Of a stretch of 45,389 nucleotides of DNA, positions 1-10,200 are shown piece by piece. The stretch is from Bacteroidales bacterium (GTDB lineage: Bacteria > Bacteroidota > Bacteroidia > Bacteroidales > F082): contig JAFXLL010000014.1 of assembly GCA_017531225.1 (NCBI GenBank), positions 1-45,389 on the forward strand, in the 5' to 3' direction. A program made the position numbers and the translations under genes. The notes beneath the pieces were generated by a model. The model did not search any database and was not told the DNA's origin. It worked only from the letters and a program-made list of their open reading frames with translations. Each line of letters opens with the position of its first letter. Positions within the stretch are counted from its first letter, which is position 1.

Positions 1-1
1 A

Positions 2-178
2 AACCTCGGTCAGGTCACTGTGGAGGTTTCTCGAACCTCTGGTGGTGAGACCCAGGTGGAATCCACCCCCACGCCCAACGGCGTGTTGTTCTACATCTAC
101 GACACCGGCAGCTACATCGTCACCTTCACCCTACCCAATGGTGACGAGTATTACGGAGAGTTCGAGGTGATGGATTAA
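2..178 (+). CDS. C-terminal end of an unidentified exported-type protein (5' partial)
   Basis: An open frame runs from the window edge to TAA at 176-178 and gives the last 58 residues of a protein. The visible part alternates hydrophobic and polar residues like a beta-sandwich and ends in a GSYIVTFTLPNG ... YYGEFEVMD pattern. This resembles the end of small Bacteroidetes beta-sandwich domains of the DUF3244 kind, in which a G-x-Y-x-I strand is followed by an NG turn and a final strand. The resemblance is by eye only. The start, the signal peptide and any other domains lie outside the window. The next gene begins 21 bp downstream on the same strand, so it may be the first visible member of the operon that runs through the RHS gene. 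Confidence 0.6.
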   Translation, partial: NLGQVTVEVSRTSGGETQVESTPTPNGVLFYIYDTGSYIVTFTLPNGDEYYGEFEVMD

Positions 179-199
179 TTAAAACTAAAACTATGTTAT

Positions 200-1237
200 A
201 TGAAAAGATTACCAATTACGTTGACAGTACTGTCGTTGGCAGCCATTGCTTTGTTGGGTGTTGTATCCTGCCAGAAAGAGAAAACAGAAGAAAAGCCCAT
301 CGTACAACAGGATCCGGAAACAGAGAGAGCCTTGGAACGGATTTCAGAGTTCAAGAACAAAGTGAAAGATCACAGGAACAATTCATTGGCGAGATCATCG
401 GAAACTATTAGTCTTGAAGATGCTTTATGGAACATTGAGAACGTCTTTAACGCCACTTATTCACAGCCTGAGATACGCTGTTCGGAAACGTCAGAGTTCA
501 CTTTTAGCTTGTATTTGGCTATCGATACGGATGGAAACGTGCTTTTGAGCGACTTGTTCGACCTTTATGACCAAGCGGTGGTTGAAGCACGATATGCATA
601 TTCCAATAGTGGCTTTACTAATAAAGTATTTCGATACATGACGATAGAAACCGAAGGCTTAAATGAACATGAAGCCAGGCTTGTTTTTAAAGGAAGGACT
701 GGTGAACGAAACGAAACTCCATGGCAACCTTACCAAGATACTTGTCTGTATTTTGGACCGTTTGGAACAGATGATAATTATCACTATGATTATGGTAAGT
801 GTGATGGAACAGGTGTTGACGGCGCAGACGAAATGCTTACCTATCATGTCGGTCATTATATCGCATCGCGTTTAACGACACCGCCTGTAGGAATGAGGGC
901 AGTTTACATCAATACAATAGATATTATACTCTATGGCTGTGTTTATACAAACGACCTTTTCTTCCGAACTAATACCAATGCCACTTGCATAGACTTCAAC
1001 AACATGAACCGCCTGTACAACACGGAAAAAGCATTAGTTACTGAAACCCTTCCTTGCGATCCTCAATCAGATGTTTATGGTATGACACCTATTGGAATAT
1101 TTGTTTATCCCGAACATAGAGCCAATTATGATTTTATCGCTCACAACAATCGTGTCACATATTCATGGCGCGTGATCGCCGATTTGAATGTTATTGGTGA
1201 AGTGGAAGACCTGTTAATTGACCAAAACACAAACTAA
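200..1237 (+). CDS. Lipoprotein of unknown function
   Basis: 345 residues. The N-terminus has Lys-Arg, a hydrophobic stretch and a lipobox GVVSC with Cys at about residue 24, so it should be a Sec-exported, lipidated outer-membrane or surface lipoprotein. I chose the ATG at 200 because it gives this signal; an ATG at 193 lies in another frame. The mature protein starts with a charged Lys/Glu linker of about 40 residues and continues as an acidic, aromatic-rich globular domain with several Cys residues. I do not recognise the family. The stop at 1235-1237 is one base before the ATG of the next gene, so the two are co-translated. The neighbours (two T9SS cargo proteins and an RHS giant) suggest a surface role, which is inference from position only. 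Confidence 0.8.
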   Translation: MKRLPITLTVLSLAAIALLGVVSCQKEKTEEKPIVQQDPETERALERISEFKNKVKDHRNNSLARSSETISLEDALWNIENVFNATYSQPEIRCSETSEFTFSLYLAIDTDGNVLLSDLFDLYDQAVVEARYAYSNSGFTNKVFRYMTIETEGLNEHEARLVFKGRTGERNETPWQPYQDTCLYFGPFGTDDNYHYDYGKCDGTGVDGADEMLTYHVGHYIASRLTTPPVGMRAVYINTIDIILYGCVYTNDLFFRTNTNATCIDFNNMNRLYNTEKALVTETLPCDPQSDVYGMTPIGIFVYPEHRANYDFIAHNNRVTYSWRVIADLNVIGEVEDLLIDQNTN

Positions 1238-1238
1238 G

Positions 1239-2777
1239 ATGAAACATCGTTTTCTTGCGACAATCGGCATTGCCGTTGGCGTGCTTTTGTGTGTCAATAG
1301 TCTTTGTGCCCAACAGTGGACAACTGTGCCTGCTGAAAACTTTAGGATGAAGGGCAGCTTCATTACCGATGACAACACCGTGTTGTTGGCAGGATCAATC
1401 ACCACGGATGAGAATCCTTTTGCACGGGCAGCTTTGGTTAAACTATTCAGTGACGGACAGTATGAATTGACGAGTTTCCCTAGGGAAGAGGACAAAAACG
1501 TTGCATTTGAAACCGTGTTTCCTCTTCCTAATGGTGGATATTTTGTTGTTGGAGAACGGTATATCGTAGACTATCCCTCAAAGTTGGGAGATCTTCTTAT
1601 CATTATCCTGGACGAAGACTTGAACATGTTGAGTGAACAAGCCTTCCAAGCAGAAGATTTTGACGGTTTTGACGGAAGCCGTTCCGTTATTGACGACGAT
1701 GGAACCATTGTCGTGATGGCAACGGCTCGAAGACCCGGTCCTATGGGTCGCATTGACTATAATGGAGTGCTGTTTCGTTTCACTCAGGAAGGCGAGATGC
1801 TCCAATGCCGCTATCTTGTGGCCGATCCTCCTGATCCTATTGCCTACATGTACTCAATGTTTAGTTTTCAAATACTGAATGACCCATATTCAGATCGTAT
1901 CGTGGTCTTGGGCCATGGGAAAAACGGTATTGAGTCAGTCTTGCTATTCGATAGTGAGTTCAATCTGATCGAAGACCATATGATAGCGGACATCTCCATT
2001 CCAGACACTGTTATTCATTACCTAACCTGTTGCTATCGAGTTGAGAATTGCAGGTCTGATTATTGGTACAACGAAAACGAGATACTCATATCAGCGCATC
2101 AACACGACACTACCAGTGGTGTTCACAACCATCCGCATGTACTGGTAGGGCGCATGAACCTAAACGGTGAAATCACCGAAAAGGTCGATATCACGAAGCA
2201 AGATACGCTGTTTTACGCTTATGAGGGAATGTCCTACGTTGACGATACCACGGTGTATGTCATCACAAGATGCCATACCGTGAACTGGTCTTTCCCGTAT
2301 TACCCCCATGTTTATCTATTGAGTACGGATTTGGAGATATTGGGCCGTGTTGAGCTATGGGACGATCTGAATTATGAGGGCGAGGTTATTGCGACTTCCG
2401 ACGGGGGTTGCGTTCTGTTGGAAATCAGCGGTGAGGACTGGATCCATTGGGATCCAATTTTCAGGCGTTTCAACCGCGATGACTTCCATCCCATATCCAT
2501 CAGCGTCAAGGAGACACCTTTGTCGGATCTACACGCCAATGCCTTTCCCAACCCCGCCAAGGATGAGTTGAACATAGACCTTACCGGTCTTTCTGGAAAC
2601 GAGGTGCGCCGTATCCGAATCACCGACACATCGGGCCGTCCATGCTTGGATCGCATCGTCCACGGCGAGGGCAACTTGCTCACTCTTTGTTTGGCCAACT
2701 TGCCTTCTGGAATATATAGCTATGTTGTTTATGAAGGGAAAAACGCCACTATTTCCGGGAAAATTGTCAAGGAATAA
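1239..2777 (+). CDS. T9SS-sorted secreted protein, probable beta-propeller
   Basis: 512 residues from the ATG at 1239. An in-frame ATG at 1218 lies inside the previous gene and would spoil the signal peptide. Residues 1-24 form a signal peptide ending CA before QQ. The body has repeated short strands with turns such as DDNTVLLAGS, NGGYFVVGE and DDDGTIVVMA, about 40-60 residues apart, like a beta-propeller of the kind seen in Bacteroidetes surface proteins. The last 80 residues are a type A T9SS C-terminal sorting domain: AFPNPAKDELNID, then a LPSGIYSYVV strand and a terminal GKIVKE. Gingipain-type cargo is exported through the outer membrane this way and anchored or released. The ligand is unknown. 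It sits one base after the lipoprotein and 22 bp before another T9SS cargo gene. Confidence 0.85.
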   Translation: MKHRFLATIGIAVGVLLCVNSLCAQQWTTVPAENFRMKGSFITDDNTVLLAGSITTDENPFARAALVKLFSDGQYELTSFPREEDKNVAFETVFPLPNGGYFVVGERYIVDYPSKLGDLLIIILDEDLNMLSEQAFQAEDFDGFDGSRSVIDDDGTIVVMATARRPGPMGRIDYNGVLFRFTQEGEMLQCRYLVADPPDPIAYMYSMFSFQILNDPYSDRIVVLGHGKNGIESVLLFDSEFNLIEDHMIADISIPDTVIHYLTCCYRVENCRSDYWYNENEILISAHQHDTTSGVHNHPHVLVGRMNLNGEITEKVDITKQDTLFYAYEGMSYVDDTTVYVITRCHTVNWSFPYYPHVYLLSTDLEILGRVELWDDLNYEGEVIATSDGGCVLLEISGEDWIHWDPIFRRFNRDDFHPISISVKETPLSDLHANAFPNPAKDELNIDLTGLSGNEVRRIRITDTSGRPCLDRIVHGEGNLLTLCLANLPSGIYSYVVYEGKNATISGKIVKE

Positions 2778-2799
2778 AAACCATTAACACCACAGTATT

Positions 2800-4197
2800 A
2801 TGACCAAGAAAATATCCATTCTTCTGTTCATGTTCCTCTCCTTTAGCATACAGGTGAGATCCCAAACGCCTCGTTATGGGATCCATTATTCCGGAGGTTA
2901 TTCTAACGATACCATAGTATCCTCCAATATCGGCACATCATGCAATGCCACAGGTTTGAACTCATTTGCCGGCGGTTGGCAATCGCTGGCCCAAGGGGCG
3001 GGTTCATTCGCTTTTGGCAACATGGCACAAGCCACCCAGGCTGGTTCATTCGCCTTGGGGGGCGCAGCATTGGCTAACGCCTCAACGACTATGTCGCTTG
3101 GATTCTATGTCACGGCAAGCCAAAATTCAAGCATCGTGATCGGCTCAGGAAGCAGTTCCTCAAGTCCTTTGACAGCTACCGTGGCCGGCATCACGATGGG
3201 AATGGGCAGCACACATCCGACACTATTCTTGTCAAGGGCTTCAACGGCAAACAAGACCGGTCGTATCGCCATCGGTGACGTGTCGCCGCAAGCCAAGCTG
3301 CATATCCGTTCCGATGCCGACGAGGATGCCGGCATCATCCTAGTCCCAGCCGACACCGCCAACAGCGACGCCTTCATCAAGTTGTGGGACGAAAACCATT
3401 ACATCGAAGTGAATTCCAAAGGCACGATGGACATTCGATCTCATCAGTCACCAATAAGACTTGTGGGCTCGACACTGACGCTTGACGGCAAGGTGGGGGT
3501 CAACACAACAAACGACATCGACGGTTACGCCCTTGCCGTAGATGGCGGAGTGATCACCACCAAGGTATATATACAAGACGTGGAAGACTGGCGCGACGAG
3601 GTGTTCGGAGATGATTATCAGCTGATGTCCCTAGGTGAGTTGGAATCCTATGTGTCATCCAACAAGCACCTTCCTGGGATTCCGTCGGAGTCAGAGGTGA
3701 AAGCCGAAGGCTACGATGTGGCCGCGATGCATGCGGCTCTGTTGGGAAAGATCGAGGAATTGATGCTGTACGTCATTAGGCAGCAAAAGGAGATAGACTC
3801 GCTAAGGGAGATGGTGACGGTACATTTCGGTTACGATGCCTGCGGTAACAGGATTAGTAGAATGATCATGTTCCAGGAGCCCAACAGGATGGAATCATCT
3901 GCGAATGAGGACAAAAACGCATGGCTGGAGGTTTTGGAGAGTGGCTTTGCCGGTATGTCAGTGGCGCTCTTTCCCAATCCCACGGACAGGGGCTTCGTAT
4001 TGTCGCTGACAGGAGAGGAAGACCCGCAGGGATGCATCGCCATTCTGAGCACATTGGACGGGAAGGTCATGGAAAATCGGACGTTGGTTGGCTTCACAGA
4101 GGAATTCGATCTCAGTGGAAAACCCGCCGGAGTGTATCTGCTCCGCCTCACCATGGCGAATCAAACAAAGGTTTGGAAAATCGTCAAGTGTAACTAA
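2800..4197 (+). CDS. T9SS-sorted adhesin-like protein with YadA-type head repeats
   Basis: 465 residues. Signal peptide 1-21, followed by Q. Residues about 50-115 contain repeats of the SFAxG / SFAFGNMAQATQAGSFALG type, typical of trimeric autotransporter (YadA/Hep_Hag) heads that fold as a left-handed beta-roll. Residues 241-340 match the stalk pattern common in Bacteroidota fibre-like proteins: a YALAVDGG strand, LMSLGELESYV, KHLPGIPSESEV, then a predicted coiled coil (KIEELMLYVIRQQKEIDSL). At 344-354 a YDACGNRISR motif looks like an RHS/YD repeat. Residues 386-465 are a type A T9SS sorting domain (LFPNPTDRGFVLSL ... PAGVYLLRL). It is probably a surface fibre or adhesin. The next gene, the RHS giant, starts 12 bp later, so the two are probably made together. 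Confidence 0.85.
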   Translation: MTKKISILLFMFLSFSIQVRSQTPRYGIHYSGGYSNDTIVSSNIGTSCNATGLNSFAGGWQSLAQGAGSFAFGNMAQATQAGSFALGGAALANASTTMSLGFYVTASQNSSIVIGSGSSSSSPLTATVAGITMGMGSTHPTLFLSRASTANKTGRIAIGDVSPQAKLHIRSDADEDAGIILVPADTANSDAFIKLWDENHYIEVNSKGTMDIRSHQSPIRLVGSTLTLDGKVGVNTTNDIDGYALAVDGGVITTKVYIQDVEDWRDEVFGDDYQLMSLGELESYVSSNKHLPGIPSESEVKAEGYDVAAMHAALLGKIEELMLYVIRQQKEIDSLREMVTVHFGYDACGNRISRMIMFQEPNRMESSANEDKNAWLEVLESGFAGMSVALFPNPTDRGFVLSLTGEEDPQGCIAILSTLDGKVMENRTLVGFTEEFDLSGKPAGVYLLRLTMANQTKVWKIVKCN

Positions 4198-4209
4198 ACC
4201 TGCCGATCC

Positions 4210-7200
4210 ATGAGAACATCCATATCCTTTGCAGCGGCTCTGTTGACGGTCGCACTCTCCCTGTACACACCCACCTTGCAAGCGCAGATCGTACATTTTG
4301 GGGAGAGCTTTGACCTTAACGACACCCTACACCCGAGTAAGAGCCATGAATACTATGCCAACAGCCACATCAGCCTGAACCCAGGGTTCCATTCCGAGCC
4401 GAAGAATCACAAGCATACTTTACTGCAACTCGACCCATACGGCATATACCCACCCGAGTCAGGTCTCACAGGAGGTCCTAACCCAGCGGACACCGGAGTG
4501 GTCGGAACCATTGGCGGCACGGTCGATGTCGGGTTGATGGGAGCCGCAGTCTATTCCATCCCCATCGAGGTGCCCCAAGGCATCAACGGGATGCAGCCCA
4601 GCCTTTCGATTACCTACAACAGCCAGGCAGGAAACGGCCTACTGGGCTGGGGATGGGACATTACAGGGCTGTCATCCATCGAACGGACGGGCATGACGCG
4701 TTATCACGACGGCGTTGCCGGTGCCGTAACAATAAACGACGTGACAGACCGATTCCTCCTGGACGGCGTGCGGCTCATAGCTGTGGCTGACTACACCGAC
4801 AGCGTGGAATACAAAACCGAGCAGGACGGGATGTCCAAGATCATGGGGTATTTCAGGACTGAATATGTCGGAGGAGGTATGTTCGGATACGGCACAATCA
4901 AAATCCTGGAGCGTTTCAAGATATGGAAAAGTGACGGGCTCATTCTCGAATACGGCTGTTCCTTGGATTCCAAACTCATGTCCCAGACAAACGGAGAACA
5001 GGTCTTGTGTTGGCTTTTGAAAATTGAATCGGATCGCAACGGCAATTCGGTGACCTATCACTACGACACTCATCATGATTCGGGAGAATATTACATCAGT
5101 TCCATCGACTACACAAAACATTCAGAAAACGGACAAACCATTGTTGAGCCTGAGTTTTCAGTGGTTTTCCATTACCGTCCAGGCTACAAGAAAGACTACG
5201 ACTTCCAATATATAGAAGAGAATATCGTACAAAGCAGGAAACTGATTGACCACGTCTCCGTTATCAGGAGCGGTCTCGATACCGAGATGGAACGTTATTC
5301 CTTCAAGTACACCATGGACTCTATAGGAGTTCTTTATGGCTATGAGAGGATGCATAGCCGTTTGATGGAAATACGACTTGAGAAGGAAGGAACAGCTTTG
5401 AATCCAACAAGGATAATATGGACAAGCACGACAAATTATGACAACAACGTATTGGTCAGTGAACGCATATATGATTCGGTCATATACAACAACTTCCCTT
5501 TTGTTGGTGACTTCAATGGCGATGGATACTCAGATTTGGCTGTGGTGCCGTTTATGGACTCTGTTTACGCCCATAACGTTGACGTAGAATTTTTCTTGAA
5601 CAATTCCACCAATCCGGGGCATTTCATTGCTTCGCCCACCATGGCGTTGACTAATGTCGACAAGAATCTGGACTGGATCTATCCCGTAGATCTGAACGAT
5701 GACGGTCTTGATGACTTGATAGCTTGTTTCTATGACTCGCTCACGGATAGCCACAGGGATACCATGAGCATAAGGATCTTCGAAAATGAGGGGGGAACAC
5801 ACTTCCACTTCAGAGACTCCATCACATTGGGAGGGGGACGTTTCCTTGTCCGCGCTGGAGATTTTCTGGGAAACGGGAAAATTCAACTTCTTTTGATGCC
5901 AGTAATATCCAACAACTTGTTCCCCACTTTAGCCTTTCTTATGTTGGTTTATTACGACGGTAACAACCTTGTCAAAAAAATGCCCACCGACGTTTTTTGG
6001 GACGTGTGCGACATTGCCACGGGCGATTTCAACGGTGACTGCCGAACCGATGTGATGGTGATCAAGGAAAGCGGATCCATTGTTTATTCCCTTGTGCTCT
6101 CTGGCAGCACCTTGTCTTGCCAAGAACAATTCGGCATTATCGACATCAACCACGCCAACGGGCGATGGAACCACGTTTTCACTGGTGACTTCAACGGTGA
6201 TGGAATGACCGATCTACTTTACAACGACACCATAAGGAACAATAACAACATCGTCCAATCGAGATGGAGGATATTCTATTCTCAGGGGCACTCATTTTCA
6301 GCGACGGAAAGCATAACATCTCTTGGAGTGTATAAAATGCCAGAGTCCAACCTGTATTCAAATTCACTACGGAAAGTAATTGACGTTATGAACCTGCCAA
6401 ACAATAAAAGCCACTTATACTATAGCGCATGTGTGAGTGATTTCGATGGAGACGGCACGTCAGACATTGCTGTCATCAGGATGACGAGTTATTCTTCCGA
6501 TATCGACATTTACTTCCATTACCTTCCATCTCGCAATAGTTTCCAATCATTTTTTGACGGAAGTGGATACAACGGAAGCCATAACAATGATCCCAATTAT
6601 TGCTATATTAATTGTAGGACCCAATATTTCCATTTGGGTAATTATTTAGGCAGAGAAAACATATGTTTTCTTGGACTCGAATACCGCGAAAGTGACTGGA
6701 TTGTAGAAAGAAGGAGACCCGCAATTTTTTCCTTAAAACCGGCAAGCGCATTGAATAGTGTGAGTGTTGTAATTGATGGCAAGGATAATCCTGTAGGGTT
6801 TGGTTACGGCTATGTCCAACAGCCGTACTTGGACTTTAATCACGGAGTCAGACGCATGCCTGTCCCCGTTAGAGTGCTAACCACGATAACTACATACAAC
6901 GCTACTGATAATCAAATGCGCGAACTCCTGGTCTTTACCGATCCTTGCTACCACCGCGACGGCCATGGCTGGCTTGGATTCAAAAAACAAACCAGAAGAT
7001 CCTTCGAAGACGGGACTGAAACCAGCCGGACAGTAAGCATCAGGTCGTTGGGAGCGATGACGACGCACGCCATGCTACTCCCGGAAGCCGACACCGTCTA
7101 CGTCTTTCCTCACGGAACAAAGGTGCTGTCGTCAGTGACCACCTACGGCTTCGAAAAGGTTTGCAGCAACTTGGCTCAAAAACGTCTGGTGACTTGTCCG

Positions 7201-10200
7201 GCGTTGATCAGAAAGAATGTCGTGAAATACGATCCTGACAACCCAAACACAGTCCTCTCAAAGTCTTTCGTCGAGAACCACTTCAACTATTCCGACGGAC
7301 TATATGACGAAACGTACCATTGCGATTCTACCCGGACAGGTGTGGACGACGCCACCGGCATCGACTTTTCGAGATGTGAATACAGAACGGTGGAAACAAA
7401 CACTTACTATCCTGATAATTACGGGACATGGACCATCAACAGGCCTCATTGCCAGAAACAGGTTCAATCGAAAAGGGGAAAGCCCGACGTGGAGAAAAGC
7501 CTATGGTATAACTATGTCTCCGGGAATTCCTATGCGGTGAGCCGCGTCTGTGAGTTGCCGAGCGTTGGCTTCATCCAAAGCCCGTTCTTGGTGCAGACCG
7601 ATTTCGAGTACTATCCAGACGGAAACCTGAAAAAGAAAACGGTAAAAGTGCCATACGGCCAGCGGGACGAGCAGCAAAAAAACTACGAATACGAATACGG
7701 ACCCGGTGACCAGCAACGGCTTGTCACCAAAGAGACCGTCAGTAGCGGTGGCTTGAGCTACGCAACCTCATACGCTTATGACCAATACGACCGTATTGAC
7801 ACGCTGACGGGGGCCAACGGGCTTGCCACAACATTCGACAATGATGCCTTAGGGATTACTTCATGGACTCAAAATGCCGACGGAACAAGAACCTGCATCG
7901 TACAGCGATGGGCATCGGGGCATCCCCTGAAACCCCAGGGCGCTTTGTATTACACTTGGGAACGGTCTTCCGACGGAAAGCAAAACCTGGTTTTCTACCA
8001 CAAGACAGGAACAGAACTGCGAAGCGTTGCATACGGAATCCATGGCGAGCCCATTATTACTGACAAGCGCTATGACCACAGAGGAAGATTGTCGGCCGTT
8101 TCGAACCCCTACAAGGAAAGCGAGACGCCGCGTTGGACCATATACGGATACGACAACCTTGACCGTTTGACCACCCTCAGCACTCCTGACACTACCGTCA
8201 CAAGCATCGTCCATGACGGATTCAGGACGGAAACCACGGTGACCACACCTCAAGGCCTGGCACAAGAAAGCGCCGCGGTGGTAAACGCCATGGGTTGGAC
8301 AGTGCGTAGTGAGGACGCAAGTGGATCCTACCTCGTGTTCGACCATTACGCCGACGGCCTTGTCGCTACGGTTACCATAGATGAGAACCCTTCCACAACG
8401 GTCACGGCTGTTTACGACGATGCCCGTCACAGGACTTCGCTCACCGACCCCGACTATGGGATTCTGGCAACCAGGTATGATGCCTATGGCCGCCTGACCA
8501 GCAGCACCACGCCGATGGAATCCGCAGGACAAACACAGACGGAATATGTTTACGACGGCTTTGACAGGGTCGTACTCGTGGCGGATGGACTTGACGGTAC
8601 GGTTGCGAGATACAGCTACAACGAGTCGGGGGTGGCGAAAGGCACTTTGGAAGAAGTGCTCTTCAGGGAAGCGGAAGGTGCCAATATACAGGATATCAAA
8701 TATGGTTACGACAACCTCGCCAGACCTATATCCCTTACCGAACAACGGGCAAACGGCACCTACACAACCACCATGGAATACAACGGCCAGTCCCAGGTGA
8801 GCCGTCAAGTTTATCCGTCGGGTTTCGCTGTGCGATACGACTATCGACGCGGTCGTTTGCGAAAAATAACTGACGATGAAAATCATTTGTTATGGAAAAC
8901 CAACGACATTGATGCCAGTGGACAGCTTCTTGAGGCCGAGTTGGGCAACGGAGCCGTCACGCGATACGCCTACGACACTGTGATGCGCCGTTTGGAAAGC
9001 ATCGTAACGACAAATAATCTACAAAACCTGTCGTATAGTTACGATAAATTTGGTAACTTAGCAGCACGAAAGGACAACATACGAAACTTGGAAGAGACTT
9101 TTGAATACGATAGCCAGAACCGTTTGACGGAGATAAGGCTGAGACCGACGCTGACGGGTGCGTCGGTCTACGACAGCTATGGCCGCATGACAACCAAGAT
9201 TGCTGATGGAATCCCCGTGTTTTTCGATGCGACGTTTTCTGTGGCCAAACCCCACGCGATGGACGGCGCCACAACCTCTTCGGGAGTTTTCCCTGATGAT
9301 CCGCAAACGATTACCTACACTGGTTTCGATAAAGTCAGCAAGATCAAGCTGGGCAACGACAGCCTGTGTTATACCTATGGATACGACCGCCAGCGCGTCT
9401 TCATGGAGGAGCATGTGGGCAACAGGCATCGCACCAAGCGTTACGTTGGTAATTGTGAGTACGTGACCGAATCTGAAGGTGGTTCCGATTCAGAGCACTG
9501 GCTCACCTATCTAAGCGGGCCTATGGGCGTGTATGCCGTAGTACTGACAAAAAGCGGTTCCAGCCAAGTATTTTACATCCTCAAGGACAACCTCGGCTCG
9601 TGGACCACGATAACGGATGAGCACGGCAATGTTGAACAACGGCTGAGCTATGACCCCTGGGGCAACCTACGCGACCCCGACACCTGGGCGAACTACACCC
9701 CCAATGACGTTTTCAACAAGCCGATGTTCGACCGTGGCTACACCGGACACGAACATTTATCCGCCTTCGGCCTCATCAACATGAACGGCCGAATGTACGA
9801 CCCCGTGATGTCGTCGTTTCTCTCGGTGGACCGCTTCGTGCAGAACCCGATGAGCGCCCAGGGCTTCAACCGCTATGCCTATTGCATGTACAACCCGCTG
9901 AGGTATGTGGATCCCACGGGGTGGCGTTCGGGAAGTGGCGGAGGTCATAGTCCTGACAATCCGCCGCATTATGTTTATATGGATGGTTGGAGCGGATATC
10001 TGATTGATGAAGTTACTATAGTAGATTCTCGCATTTTTAATTTTGAAATAGACTACACTTCACATTATAACGCAGGTGGAGGCAGCGACAACCCCTGGAA
10101 CGAGGCCAATAACGGACAACCCACTGGGTATAAAAGCGGCAGTGGGGGCGGAAATGGGAACCATGGAGGATACTCAAACAATACCACGACAAGCCAAAAT

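Noticed and set aside
7861..8886. A 341-residue open frame on the - strand inside the RHS gene
   Set aside because: It lies entirely antisense to the strong RHS coding sequence, has no promoter or family pattern, and arises from the codon bias of the + strand.
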